Shown here in pieces: positions 50,636 to 59,726 of a DNA stretch of 64,000 nucleotides. Under the pieces are notes generated by a model. It did not search any database, was not told where the DNA came from, and was given only the letters and a program-made list of their open reading frames with translations. The position numbers were made by a program, and so were the translations under genes. The stretch comes from Salinarchaeum sp. Harcht-Bsk1. Its GTDB lineage: Archaea > Halobacteriota > Halobacteria > Halobacteriales > Salinarchaeaceae. The DNA is taken from NCBI RefSeq assembly GCF_000403645.1, contig NC_021313.1:2747014-2811013 (forward strand). Direction: 5' to 3'. The stretch's first letter is position 1. Each line of letters starts with the position of its first letter.

Positions 50636-51247
50636 TCAGACGGGCGTGAACTCGTAGCTGTAAACGTGGTTGAGGATGAGATAGGTCACCACGCCCAGCA
50701 CGAGGCTCAGGATCCAGGACGCCGCTGCGATCCTGCCGATCCGCGGGTGCAGCGAGTCCCGGAGTTCGGCGGGCGTGTGGGAGATCCCGAGCAGGAACGC
50801 GTAGAGGACGACCGGCATCGCGATCGCGGAGAGGATGATGTGGATCGCGAGCATGACGAAGTAGCCCAGCGCGATCGGATCCGGCACGGACTCGACGAGT
50901 CGCTTCTCACCGCCGCCGCCGACCTTGGGGAGGTAGAGCACGAGGAACAGGAGGATGAGCGCGAACGCCGCGGTCATCGACTTCGCGTGCGCCTCGATCT
51001 TGCCCTGCTTGACGTAGCGCCACCCAGCGATCAGGCAGACGGTCGCGGCGAGGTTGACGACGGCGATCGCGTGCCCGAGGAGGTTGACGCCCGATTTGCC
51101 GATGTTCGGATAGAACGGGATCATGCCCTCGAACGTCGCGATCACGAGCGCGTACCCGACGACGGTGAGGACGGCGGTGACGGCCGCGACGTTGTCCTTG
51201 AGCCACGACGGCCCGTCGTCGAGCGACGGCGAGGCGGTGTCGGCCAT
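50636..51247 (-). CDS. DUF420 membrane protein (CtaM-like)
   Basis: 203 aa with five to six membrane helices. Conserved histidines of DUF420 are present (LLGHAIAVVNL, EAHAKSMTAAFAL, AIHIILSAIA). DUF420 includes YozB/CtaM, needed for haem-copper oxidase maturation in Firmicutes; in haloarchaea DUF420 genes often accompany respiratory genes, but no oxidase genes lie in this window. Divergent from the mutase subunit gene. Confidence 0.82.
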   Translation of the reverse strand: MADTASPSLDDGPSWLKDNVAAVTAVLTVVGYALVIATFEGMIPFYPNIGKSGVNLLGHAIAVVNLAATVCLIAGWRYVKQGKIEAHAKSMTAAFALILLFLVLYLPKVGGGGEKRLVESVPDPIALGYFVMLAIHIILSAIAMPVVLYAFLLGISHTPAELRDSLHPRIGRIAAASWILSLVLGVVTYLILNHVYSYEFTPV

Positions 51248-51450
51248 TGGTCGAGGATTGGCGGCCGCACAGATGGCGGTTCCGCTTTCCCGACATCCGG
51301 CCCGTTATCCTGGGGTCGCTGCTCGACAGGAACCGTCGCCTCCGGTGACGTGGTCGGATGCCCGATCCTGCGCGCCGATGCACGCTCCCATCCACTTACT
51401 CGCATCCAAATCCCCGTAAGCATCAAACGCCAGCCCCACGAAATCGAGGT

Positions 51451-51870
51451 ATGAGCGTCGAGGGGGAACAACGGACGATTCGCTGTCTCGTCGCGAAGGT
51501 CGGTCTCGACGGCCACGACCGCGGCGCGCACGTCATCGCGCGGGCCTTCCGCGACGCCGGGTTCGAAGTCATCTACTCCGGCCTGCACAACGCACCCGAC
51601 GAGATCGTGCAGGCCGCGGTTCAGGAGGACGTCGACGTCCTCGGCATCTCGATCCTCTCGGGGGCCCACAACACGCTCGTTCCGAAGATCATCGAGGGGC
51701 TGGAGGAGTACGGCGCGTTCGAGGACACGCTCCTCATCGTCGGCGGCGTGATCCCCGACGACGACAAGCAGGAGCTCAAAGCGATGGGCGTCGCGGAGGT
51801 GTTCGGCCCCGGCACGGAGCTCGAGACGACGATCGAGTTCGTCCGGGAGAACGTGCAGGACCGACGATGA
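51451..51870 (+). CDS. mcmA2: Methylmalonyl-CoA mutase, B12-binding small subunit
   Basis: 139 aa. The cobalamin-binding motif is LDGHDRGAHVIARAFRDAGF (residues 19-38, DxHxxG) with the following SGLHNAPDEIVQAA and the GG near the end of the fold (IVGGVIPDDD). With a separate catalytic large subunit, not in the window, it forms methylmalonyl-CoA mutase, which isomerises methylmalonyl- and succinyl-CoA. Its stop overlaps the meaB start (ATGA at 51867-51870), so the two are translationally coupled. Confidence 0.93.
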   Translation: MSVEGEQRTIRCLVAKVGLDGHDRGAHVIARAFRDAGFEVIYSGLHNAPDEIVQAAVQEDVDVLGISILSGAHNTLVPKIIEGLEEYGAFEDTLLIVGGVIPDDDKQELKAMGVAEVFGPGTELETTIEFVRENVQDRR

Positions 51871-53030
51871 CGGAGAAGTCGGTGACTGACGACCCCGCGG
51901 CTCCAGCCGGCGGCCGGTCCACCGAAGCGCCAGCATTCGACGTCGACGCGCTCGTCGACGACCTGCTCGCCGGCGAGCACCGCGCACTCGCCAGAGCGAT
52001 CACCTACATCGAGGACCGGACGCCGGGCTATCGCGAGCTCGTCGGCGCGCTCCACGACCACACCGGCGACGCGAGCGTGGTGGGGATCACCGGCAGCCCC
52101 GGCACCGGGAAGTCCACGCTCGTGGACAAGCTCGCGCTCGAGTACCGCGACCGCGGACACACCGTCGGCGTGATCGCCGTCGATCCGGCCTCGCCGTTCA
52201 CCGGCGGCGCCGTCCTCGGGGACCGCATTCGCATGGGCTCGACCGTCGGTGACATGGACGTGTTCGTGCGGTCGATGTCGGCTCGCGGCGCGCTCGGCGG
52301 TCTCGCCGCCGCGACCGCCGACGCCGTCCGGGCGCTCGACGCGTTCGGCAAGGATCGGATCATCATCGAGACCGTCGGCGCCGGCCAGAACGAGATCGAC
52401 GTCGTACGGACCGCGGACACCGTCGCCGTCCTGGTCCAGCCCGGCGCCGGCGACGACGTCCAGATGCTCAAGGCGGGGATCCTCGAGATCGCGGACTGCT
52501 TCGTCGTCAACAAGGCCGACCTGGACGGCGCGAATCGGACCGTCCAGGAGCTGACCGAGATGCTCCAGCTCGAGCGCGACGTCGATCCCGTCGTGCGCAC
52601 GGGCCACCACGGCGTGCCGGAGGCGGATGGATCGACCGATGGCGAGGGCGAGGAGCCCACAGCGGACGAGGGCGACGCCGCCGCGGCTGGCGACGCAGAC
52701 GACGCTACGACCTGGCGCACGCCCGTCGTCGAGACGATCGCGACGAAGGGCGAGGGCGTCGACGCAGTCATCGAGGCGTTCGACGACCACCACGAGCACC
52801 TGGAGGCGACCGGTGCGCTCGAAGAGCGTGCCAGGATGCGCTACGCCGAGGAGATCCGGACGCTGCTCCGCGAGGATCTCGGCGCCCTGCTCGAAGACGA
52901 GATCGACCGCCGCGGTGGGATCGAGTCGCTGGCGGAGGCGGTTCACGATCGCGAGACCGATCCCTACTCCGTCGCCGACGACCTCCTCGGGCCGATCGAG
53001 GACTGCGTCGAGGAGCAGCGATCGGAGTAG
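51867..53030 (+). CDS. meaB: Methylmalonyl-CoA mutase-associated GTPase MeaB
   Basis: 387 aa. SIMIBI G3E-type GTPase: Walker A GITGSPGTGKSTLVDKL (about 71-87), DPASPFTGGAVLGDRIRM (G2 region), G3-like VGAGQNEIDV and G4 NKADLDGA (about 215). MeaB loads and protects the B12 cofactor of the mutase. Between G4 and the C-terminal dimerisation helices there is an acidic Gly/Asp/Glu/Ala insert of about 35 residues, absent from bacterial homologues. Overlaps mcmA2 by 4 bases. Confidence 0.93.
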   Translation: MTEKSVTDDPAAPAGGRSTEAPAFDVDALVDDLLAGEHRALARAITYIEDRTPGYRELVGALHDHTGDASVVGITGSPGTGKSTLVDKLALEYRDRGHTVGVIAVDPASPFTGGAVLGDRIRMGSTVGDMDVFVRSMSARGALGGLAAATADAVRALDAFGKDRIIIETVGAGQNEIDVVRTADTVAVLVQPGAGDDVQMLKAGILEIADCFVVNKADLDGANRTVQELTEMLQLERDVDPVVRTGHHGVPEADGSTDGEGEEPTADEGDAAAAGDADDATTWRTPVVETIATKGEGVDAVIEAFDDHHEHLEATGALEERARMRYAEEIRTLLREDLGALLEDEIDRRGGIESLAEAVHDRETDPYSVADDLLGPIEDCVEEQRSE

Positions 53031-53103
53031 CTGGTGCGTTCGGGTTCGACGACGGCGGCCTCGACGGCCTCAGATTCGGGGACCGGCGTCAGCGCCGCTT
53101 CGG

Positions 53104-53334
53104 TCAGCAGCGCTCGTCGATCGATTCGACGATCGCGTCCGCGTCGTACTCGTCCTCGTCGACGTCGAACACCTGCTCGCCGTCGACGGAGACGGTGAAC
53201 ACGCCGCCGTCACCGGTCCGGAGCGCGACGCGGTCGACGTCCTGCCCGTACTGATCGAGGATCGCGTACTGGAGCTGCTGTGCGCGGTCGAGGTGCCCAC
53301 ACGGGACGCAGTAGTGGATTTCGACGTCCGTCAT
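53104..53334 (-). CDS. Rdx/SelW-SelT-like thioredoxin-fold protein
   Basis: 76 aa. The redox motif CVPC is at residues 8-11 (IHYCVPCGHLDRAQQL), followed by a beta strand with FTVSVDGEQVFDV and a C-terminal helix. The position of selenocysteine in SelW is Cys here. Members bind small thiols or metal ions; function is not established. It sits between meaB and surE, facing meaB convergently (73 bp between stops). Confidence 0.82.
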   Translation of the reverse strand: MTDVEIHYCVPCGHLDRAQQLQYAILDQYGQDVDRVALRTGDGGVFTVSVDGEQVFDVDEDEYDADAIVESIDERC

Positions 53335-53389
53335 GCCTGGATCCTCGGACGCCGGGGGCAAAAAGCTCCGCCGGACGTGCGGCAGCGGC

Positions 53390-54211
53390 TCACTCGCCGG
53401 GCGGATACGCCGCCGCGAGCCCGTCGAGCGCCTCGTGGTGCTCCGTCGTGTGGGGCGCGGTCAGCGGTGAGACGCTCACGGCACCGTCGAGGATCGCGTG
53501 ACGATCCGTCCCGGGCTCCTCCTCGAGGTCTCCGTCGGCCATCAGCTGCCAGATGCGATCTTCGAGGCGGACCTGATCCCCGTCGCGGACGGCGTCCATC
53601 TCGTACCGATGGGACGGCGTCGTGATTCGCATCGGTGCGGGGCCGTCAGCGGAATCGTCCGTTACGGCGAGGTAGCCACTCGGCACCGGCGCGTTGACGT
53701 TGAGGTAGTCCGCGTGGTCGAAGACGCCCGCGGGGATCGCGTGCTCGACGAGGAACTTCGTCGCGCGGACGGCCTCGCGATAGTGCCGTTCCTCGACCTC
53801 GGCGTCCTCGAACGCCGTGTCGTCGACGGGCACGTACAGCGAGGCGGCGATCGCAGGGACGCCGTGAAACGCGGCTTCCACTGCCGCGCTGACGGTCCCC
53901 GATCGACCCAGCACGTAGCCGCCGAGGTTTGCACCGCGGTTACAGCCCGCGACCACGAGGTCGGGATCCGGGCAGAACTCCTGGAGGCCGGCGATCACGC
54001 AGTCCGTCGGGGTGCCCGTCAGGGCCACGCCGCCGTTTCGCTCCTCGATGACGACGTCGGTCGAGGTCTGGCGGCCGACCGCGCTCTGGTCGGTCGCCGG
54101 TGCGACGACGGTGACGTTCGCGATCTCGCCGAGGCCGGCTTCGAGAACCTGGATGCCGGCAGCGTCGATCCCGTCGTCGTTCGTCAGGAGGACTTCCGGC
54201 GTCTCGTTCAT
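53390..54211 (-). CDS. surE: 5'/3'-nucleotidase SurE
   Basis: 273 aa. The SurE metal site LLTNDDGIDAAGIQVL (residues 8-23, Asp-Asp pair), VVAPATDQSAVGR and VVAGCNRGANLG (NxGxN-type) are all present. SurE dephosphorylates nucleoside 5'- and 3'-monophosphates in the cytoplasm. Convergent gene neighbours do not define a pathway; the SelW-like gene lies 55 bp downstream on the same strand. Confidence 0.93.
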   Translation of the reverse strand: MNETPEVLLTNDDGIDAAGIQVLEAGLGEIANVTVVAPATDQSAVGRQTSTDVVIEERNGGVALTGTPTDCVIAGLQEFCPDPDLVVAGCNRGANLGGYVLGRSGTVSAAVEAAFHGVPAIAASLYVPVDDTAFEDAEVEERHYREAVRATKFLVEHAIPAGVFDHADYLNVNAPVPSGYLAVTDDSADGPAPMRITTPSHRYEMDAVRDGDQVRLEDRIWQLMADGDLEEEPGTDRHAILDGAVSVSPLTAPHTTEHHEALDGLAAAYPPGE

Positions 54212-54355
54212 TGCTGGGGACCTGTGGCTGGGGAGCGAAAAGCACTCCGGAGCGCGGCGGTTGGCCTGCTGGATCTGGTCGGCAGTCCGGTGGCGCCACC
54301 GCTGGGTCGGCGTGCAAAGCCAACACTCAAGCCGACGCCGTCCATCGCTCGCCCA

Positions 54356-56203
54356 ATGCCGGTCGCGGGGGTCTCCACGGGCGCGATCGTCGTCTTCGCG
54401 CTGATCGGCGTCGCGCTCGTGCTCTTCGTCTCCGAGACGTTCCCCAGCGACGTCACCGCCCTCGGCGTGGTCGTGGTACTGGCGCTGCTCGAACCAGTGA
54501 TCGGGCTCACGCCGCGCGAGGCGATCTCGGGCTTCTCGAACCCGGCGACGATCACAATCGTCGCGATGTACATGCTCAGTGCCGGGATTCAGGAGACGGG
54601 AATCGTGGAGTGGCTGGGGGTGAAACTCGCGGCGTTCACGCGTGGCGAGGAAGACCGGGCGCTCGCGGCGACGGTCTGTACGACCGGCCCGATGGCGGGG
54701 TTCGTGAACAACACCCCGATCGTGGCCGTGTTCATCCCGATGGTGCAGGACCTCGCTCGGGACGCAGATATTTCACCCTCGAAACTGCTCATGCCGCTGT
54801 CCTACGCGGCGATCCTGGGCGGCACGCTCACGCTCATCGGGACGTCGACGAACATCCTCGCCAGCGACGCTGCGCGGGAGCTGATCCGTGGTCGCGAGGG
54901 CATCGGTATCTTCGAGATCACGCCGCTCGGCGTGGTCGTGCTCGCGGTCGGGATCGCGTACCTCGTCACGATCGCCCCGCGCCTGACGCCCGCCCGGGTG
55001 CCCGTCGACGCGGACCCGCTGGAGCGCTTCGACATGGAGGATCACCTCGGTCGCGTCGTGGTCCGCGAGGGGTCGCCCCTCGTCGGGACCTCCGTCGACG
55101 AGGTCGCCGAGTCCGTCGCGGTCGGTGGCGAGATCGCCGTCCTCCAGCTTCGACGAAACGGCGAGGTGTACGCCGTCCCGGACGCCGACGAGGCGCTCCG
55201 GCCGGGCGACCGCCTGATCGTCAACGGCACCCTGCAGGCGATCAACCGCTTCCAGGAGGCCAACGACCTCCGGCACCTCCACCGAGAGAGCGTGACGGCG
55301 GCCACCTTCGACGAAGCGCCGACGGGCTACACGCTCGCGACCGCGGTGATTCCCGAGGACTCGGAGTTCGCTGGCGAGACGGCGAGGGGCATCGGCCTGG
55401 AGCGGTTCCACCAGACCCGCGTGCTGGCGGTCCGCCGGGACGGGGAGCTCTACCGGACGGGCCTCCGCGAATTCGCCCTCGAACCCGGCGACCACATCCT
55501 CCTTCGCACGACGCCCCAGACGATCGAGTACTTCGATGACAGCCCCGCAATCTGGATCGTCGACGAGCGGGTGCTCGAGGCGCACGCGAACGGCGACGAC
55601 GGCCCGACGCTGTCTTCGCACACGCCGGTCGCGCTGTCGATCCTGGTCGTCGTGGTGCTTGGCGCTGCAGTGACGCCGGCGCCGATCGTGGTCGCCGCGC
55701 TCGGTGGCGCCTTCGGAATGATGGTGACCGACTGCATCTCGCCTGCCGACGCCTACGACGCCGTCTCCTGGAACGTCGTCTTCCTCCTGGCCGGCGTGAT
55801 CCCCCTCGGGCTCGCGATGGAGCGGACCGGCGGCGCGACGGTGCTCGCCGATCTGCTCGTGGCCAGCGCCGGCGTGCTCCCGCTGCTGGCGGTCCTGTAC
55901 TGCTTCTATCTCGTGACGAGCCTGCTCTCGAACGCGATCACGCCCGTCGCGACGATCGTCCTGATGCTCCCCGTCGCCGTCGACACGGCGGCACAGCTCG
56001 GTGCCAACCAGTTCGCCTTCTTGCTGGCCGTGACCTTCGCCGCTGCGACGCCGTTCCTCACGCCGATCGGCTACCAGACGAACCTCATGGTCTACGGACC
56101 CGGCGGGTTCGAGTTCACCGACTTCGTGCGCGTCGGCGCCCCGCTGCAGCTCCTCCTCTCGGTGGTCACCACCGCCGGCATCTGGGCGTTCTGGGGGCTC
56201 TGA
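54356..56203 (+). CDS. SLC13/DASS-family permease with two internal RCK_C domains
   Basis: 615 aa. N-terminal membrane half (about 8-220; VTALGVVVVLALL, GFVNNTPIVAVFIPMVQD, IGTSTNIL) and C-terminal membrane half (about 418-615; SNAITPVATIVLMLP, TPIGYQTNLMVYGPGG) give the citrate/sulfate transporter pattern with its SNT signature. Between them, about 225-400, lie two TrkA_C/RCK_C units (EGSPLVGTSVDEV, PGDRLIVNG; AGETARGIGL, PGDHILLRT). Substrate may be sulfate, phosphate or a dicarboxylate. Divergent from surE. Confidence 0.87.
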   Translation: MPVAGVSTGAIVVFALIGVALVLFVSETFPSDVTALGVVVVLALLEPVIGLTPREAISGFSNPATITIVAMYMLSAGIQETGIVEWLGVKLAAFTRGEEDRALAATVCTTGPMAGFVNNTPIVAVFIPMVQDLARDADISPSKLLMPLSYAAILGGTLTLIGTSTNILASDAARELIRGREGIGIFEITPLGVVVLAVGIAYLVTIAPRLTPARVPVDADPLERFDMEDHLGRVVVREGSPLVGTSVDEVAESVAVGGEIAVLQLRRNGEVYAVPDADEALRPGDRLIVNGTLQAINRFQEANDLRHLHRESVTAATFDEAPTGYTLATAVIPEDSEFAGETARGIGLERFHQTRVLAVRRDGELYRTGLREFALEPGDHILLRTTPQTIEYFDDSPAIWIVDERVLEAHANGDDGPTLSSHTPVALSILVVVVLGAAVTPAPIVVAALGGAFGMMVTDCISPADAYDAVSWNVVFLLAGVIPLGLAMERTGGATVLADLLVASAGVLPLLAVLYCFYLVTSLLSNAITPVATIVLMLPVAVDTAAQLGANQFAFLLAVTFAAATPFLTPIGYQTNLMVYGPGGFEFTDFVRVGAPLQLLLSVVTTAGIWAFWGL

Positions 56204-56297
56204 AGGTCCCTGTTTGCCGCGGTCGACGAGCCTGACCGAGAGCACGTCGCTTCCGCCGGCGGTGCGTTTATGCCGGCGCTCCCGCATTCTTCGGCGA

Positions 56298-57002
56298 ATG
56301 ACAGACGGGAGTGCGACTGGCTCCGACGGGGACGACGGGCACGGGAGTCCCGTGGCGGCGCGGCCCGGGCCGAGCCGCGACCCCGACGTCGACGCCCTCC
56401 TCGACCAGCTCGAGGAGCTCGAACAGACCGTCGACTCCGACGACGAGCGCGAACAGGTCCAGGAGACCATCAGTCTCGCCGAACGCATCCCCGGGACCGG
56501 CTTCCTCAGCGGCCAGATCCAGAAGTACACCACTCGCGACGTCGCCGAGGCGTTCGTCGGGGCGATCCTCATCTCGATGCCGATGATCGTCGAGGACGGC
56601 GTGTTCGTGATCGCAGAGCACCTCGCACACAGCCGCTGGCAGGGCGTCCCCGTGTTCCTGGTCGCGAATCTGGCGTTCGTCCTCGCGATGAGCGTCGGGT
56701 TGCTCTACGTCGCGGACATTCGGGAGGTCCAGATTCGCAACCCGATCCTCGGATTCGTTCCCCGGCGACTCGTCGGCGTGCTCGCCGCGTCCTTCCTGGC
56801 TGCCGTCGGCGTGATGTACCTCTGGGGCCGCAACGAGGCGGGCAACCCAACTGATCTCGAGCTATTCGCCCGCGTGACGGTCATCTGGACCGCAGGAGCG
56901 TTCGGCGCCGCGCTTGGCGACATCCTCCCCGGCGAGAGCGCCGGCTACGACATCACGATCGAGAACCTGGACGACATCGTCAAGCCAGAGGACTGGGACT
57001 GA
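56298..57002 (+). CDS. DUF2391-type haloarchaeal membrane protein
   Basis: 234 aa from ATG 56298. The first 85 residues are an acidic Asp/Gly/Ser-rich tail followed by a helix (DALLDQLEELEQTVDSDDE). Then come four or so membrane segments (ILISMPMIVEDGVFVIAE, VPVFLVANLAFVLAM, LVGVLAASFLAAVGVMYLW, FARVTVIWTAGAFGAAL) and a short cytoplasmic end. Resembles the DUF2391 family, function unknown. Follows the SLC13 gene by 94 bp on the same strand. Confidence 0.72.
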   Translation: MTDGSATGSDGDDGHGSPVAARPGPSRDPDVDALLDQLEELEQTVDSDDEREQVQETISLAERIPGTGFLSGQIQKYTTRDVAEAFVGAILISMPMIVEDGVFVIAEHLAHSRWQGVPVFLVANLAFVLAMSVGLLYVADIREVQIRNPILGFVPRRLVGVLAASFLAAVGVMYLWGRNEAGNPTDLELFARVTVIWTAGAFGAALGDILPGESAGYDITIENLDDIVKPEDWD

Positions 57003-57097
57003 ACGCCGACCACTGGGGCTGAATATCGAAGACTGGAACTGGGCACGATTGCGGTCGCGCCCGTCTCGTCGAAAAAGCCTCCCGTGGCGACCGACGT

Positions 57098-58984
57098 TCA
57101 GGCGCGCTGCTGGATCTCCTCGCGCAGCACCTCGCTCACGACGTCGCCGTCGGCCTTCCCGCGGAGTGCGCCCATGCACTCGCCCATCAGCCCCGAGAAC
57201 GCGCCCATCCCCTCGGTTTCGACCTGCTCGGCGTTGCGCTCGACGACCTCGACGACGGCCTCGCGAACTTCGTCTTCGGAGACGCCGCCGAGGTCCTCCT
57301 GCTCGACGGCGTCCGCTGCTGTCAGGTCGGGGTTCTCGGCGAGCGCCACGAGGAGGTCCTCCAGTCCCTCGTTCGGAACCTCGCCCGCGTCGACGAGGCC
57401 GATCGCGTCCCGGAGGTGCTCGTCTGTCAGCCGCTCGGTCGGTACGTCGTCTCGACGGAGTCCGGTGAGCAGTGATTCGAGCGTGTCAGCAGCGAGCGTC
57501 GGATCGACGTCGTCGTCCTCGACGAGCGTCTCGAACAGCGGCATATACTCGCCGTAGGCGACCTGCTCGGCGAGGCCGGCGCCGAGCTCGTACTCGGCGA
57601 CGTAGCGCTCCTCCTTCTCGGTGAGGAGCTCCGGCGTCTCGACCTCGCTGGGATCCGGCTCGACCGGCGGCACGTCGGTCTCCGGGTACATCCGGGCCGC
57701 GCCCGGGAGCGGTCGGAGGTAGCTGGAGGTCGCGTCCTGCTGTGCGTCACGGGTCTCTTCGGGAACGTCCCTGATCGCGACCTCGGCGCGGTCCGCGGCC
57801 GCCTCGATGGATTGCTCGGCGATCTCGGGATCGGCGGCGACGATGGCGACCGCGTCGTCGGTCTCGGCGTCCACGGCGTCCCGCAACGCTTCGACCTCAG
57901 CTTCGGTCACGCCGTAGGCCGGTAGCTCGTCGGTGTGGAAGATGCCCCCGGCGCCGTAGCGCTTGGCGTAGTCCGAGAGCTCGGTGCCGAGCCGGCGATC
58001 GGGCTGTAGCTCCGCGCCGACGAGCCCGTCGAAGCCGGCGAGCCGGACGCCGTGCACCTCGCCGCCGGCATTCAGCGCGCCCGAAATCACGCCGCTCTCG
58101 GTGTCCGCGAACACGTCGGTCACGTCTTTTGGTTCGCCAACCGTCGCGTCGCGATCCTGGAGTTCCTCGGCGATCTCGACGAGACGCTTCTGTCGTCGCA
58201 CCTCGTTCCGCACGATGTCGTCGATGTCGTCGAGGCTCTGGACGCCTTTGAGTTCGACGCGCGCGCCGTCCGCGATGGAGATGTTCACGTCCTGGCGGAT
58301 GGTGCCCAGGCCGCGCTTGACGGCACCGGTCGAGCGCAGGAGCATTCCGATGCGTTCGGCGGCGTCGCGGGCCTGCTGGGGCGAGCGAATGTCGGGCTGG
58401 GTGCCGATCTCGACGAGTGGGATGCCGAGGCGGTCCAGGCCGAAGCGCACGCCGGACTCGGTTTCCTCGATGCGCTGGGCGCTCTCTTCCTCGAGCATCA
58501 GGTCCTCGATGCCGACAGGTCCCTCGGGCGTCGAGATTTCGCCGCCGTCTGCGACCTTCGAGGTCCGCTGGAACCCCGTGGTGTTCGAACCGTCGACGAC
58601 GATCTTGCGCATGACGTGGAGCTGGTCGACGACCGTCATGTCGAGCAGTGTGGCGATTTCCAGTGCCACGTCGAGCGCCTCGGCGTCCAGTTCCTGGGGT
58701 GGCTCGTCGTCCTCCTCGACGAGGCAGGTCGAGTCGAACGCCAGGTACTCGAACTCGCGATCGACCATGCTCTCTTCGAGGGCGGCCTCGTCGATCTCCC
58801 CGAGTTCGCTCTTCGTCGGGTGGAGGTAGCGGGTGAACCGTCGGTCGGATTCCTCGGGCTCGCGCAGCTCCGTGGGACAGGAACAGAACAGCTTCGTGTC
58901 CGTGTCGAGCTGCTGGTGGATCTCGAGTCCGGCCACGAGGCCGAGCGCCTCGTAGTCCAGAGATTCGTCGTCGGCAGCGGTCAT
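57098..58984 (-). CDS. gatE: Glu-tRNA(Gln) amidotransferase subunit E
   Basis: 628 aa, correct size for archaeal GatE. It is the kinase and tRNA-binding subunit of the GatDE enzyme that turns Glu-tRNA(Gln) into Gln-tRNA(Gln). The GatB/E core shows GLVAGLEIHQQLDTDTKLFC, LVEIGTQPDIRSPQQARD and GLGTIRQDVNISI; a middle insert (about 275-420) is the AspRS-like GAD domain, and the C-terminal GEYMPLFE and later helices are the YqeY-like tail. The partner gatD is not in the window. Promoter at 59009-59018. Confidence 0.95.
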   Translation of the reverse strand: MTAADDESLDYEALGLVAGLEIHQQLDTDTKLFCSCPTELREPEESDRRFTRYLHPTKSELGEIDEAALEESMVDREFEYLAFDSTCLVEEDDEPPQELDAEALDVALEIATLLDMTVVDQLHVMRKIVVDGSNTTGFQRTSKVADGGEISTPEGPVGIEDLMLEEESAQRIEETESGVRFGLDRLGIPLVEIGTQPDIRSPQQARDAAERIGMLLRSTGAVKRGLGTIRQDVNISIADGARVELKGVQSLDDIDDIVRNEVRRQKRLVEIAEELQDRDATVGEPKDVTDVFADTESGVISGALNAGGEVHGVRLAGFDGLVGAELQPDRRLGTELSDYAKRYGAGGIFHTDELPAYGVTEAEVEALRDAVDAETDDAVAIVAADPEIAEQSIEAAADRAEVAIRDVPEETRDAQQDATSSYLRPLPGAARMYPETDVPPVEPDPSEVETPELLTEKEERYVAEYELGAGLAEQVAYGEYMPLFETLVEDDDVDPTLAADTLESLLTGLRRDDVPTERLTDEHLRDAIGLVDAGEVPNEGLEDLLVALAENPDLTAADAVEQEDLGGVSEDEVREAVVEVVERNAEQVETEGMGAFSGLMGECMGALRGKADGDVVSEVLREEIQQRA

Positions 58985-59008
58985 TGCCAGACTCTCCGCC
59001 GGGGAGGG

Positions 59009-59018
59009 GTAAAAAACC
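59009..59018 (-). promoter_or_regulatory. TATA-like box of gatE
   Basis: GGTTTTTTAC on the minus strand, 24 bp before the gatE ATG at 58984; spacing typical of a leaderless transcript. Confidence 0.5.
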
Positions 59019-59171
59019 GTTCAGTTCGGGGTGGGACGTCGCAGACGCGCTGCAACCGAGACGTGCGAGCATCCTGCGCCTTCGAGTACAAGTACCCTGC
59101 ACGTCCGCGCACGAGCAATCTGGCCCTTCGCGTCCGGGTACCCGGTGCGTGTGAGCGCCGGTCCGTCCGAT

Positions 59172-59414
59172 CTACTGGGAGGCCTGCGTCCGTACGCCCT
59201 CGCGGTCGACGTCGACGATGGCGTCGCCACGGCCGGCCCCGTCACAGTCCTCGGTCGGACACTCGTAATGCCAACCGTCCCTCGTGGCCTCGGCCTCCGT
59301 GAATCGCTCGCCGCACTTCCGGCAGCGGAGGTCGCCCGATGCGCACGTGTCCCGGTGGAGTTCGAGCGCCAGCTCCGTCGAGAACGTCTGCTTGCAGTCC
59401 CTGCAGGTGTGCAT
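59172..59414 (-). CDS. Small C2H2-like zinc finger protein
   Basis: 80 aa. The first finger begins CRDCKQTFSTELALELH (residues 4-20) and continues to a Cys ligand (C-x2-C-x12-H-x4-C type). A second site has CRKC (about 30-33) and CPTEDC. The C-terminal 25 residues are acidic. The gene is alone, with its own TATA-like box (59439-59448). Could bind nucleic acid or act as a regulatory mini-protein. Confidence 0.78.
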   Translation of the reverse strand: MHTCRDCKQTFSTELALELHRDTCASGDLRCRKCGERFTEAEATRDGWHYECPTEDCDGAGRGDAIVDVDREGVRTQASQ

Positions 59415-59726
59415 ACGCCGACGAGGAGTGCGAGATGCCTTAATATCGTATGATCGTTTCCGGGAGTGGGTAGTCCTACCATCGCGGCGGTGTCTGGTGA
59501 TTCGAGGGATCGTGCGACCCGTTCGCAGTCGCTCACCGGCGCGTCCGGACCTCGCCTCCGTGGCTAGCCCCCAGGAGCCGACCGCATCGTCTGGATCCGG
59601 GATTTTGCCAGGACGCCCGGGACCACCCGGCCGTGGCTAGTCGGCACGGACGGCGGGGGAAACCCTGATACAACTGGCCCGTACCAGTATCGGACGACTC
59701 GATGCTGCGACCCCACACCCACCGTT
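59415..59726. other. 312-bp interval with divergent promoters, no gene
   Basis: Contains a TATA-like CGATATTAAG on the minus strand (59439-59448), 24 bp before the start of the zinc-finger gene at 59414. The 10-mer CCGTGGCTAG occurs twice (near 59569 and 59631). No clear TATA box was seen close to the APC permease start and no RNA gene was recognised. Confidence 0.5.

Noticed and set aside
53104-53334. Selenoprotein of the SelW type
   Set aside because: The redox motif is encoded CVPC with ordinary Cys codons and there is no in-frame UGA.
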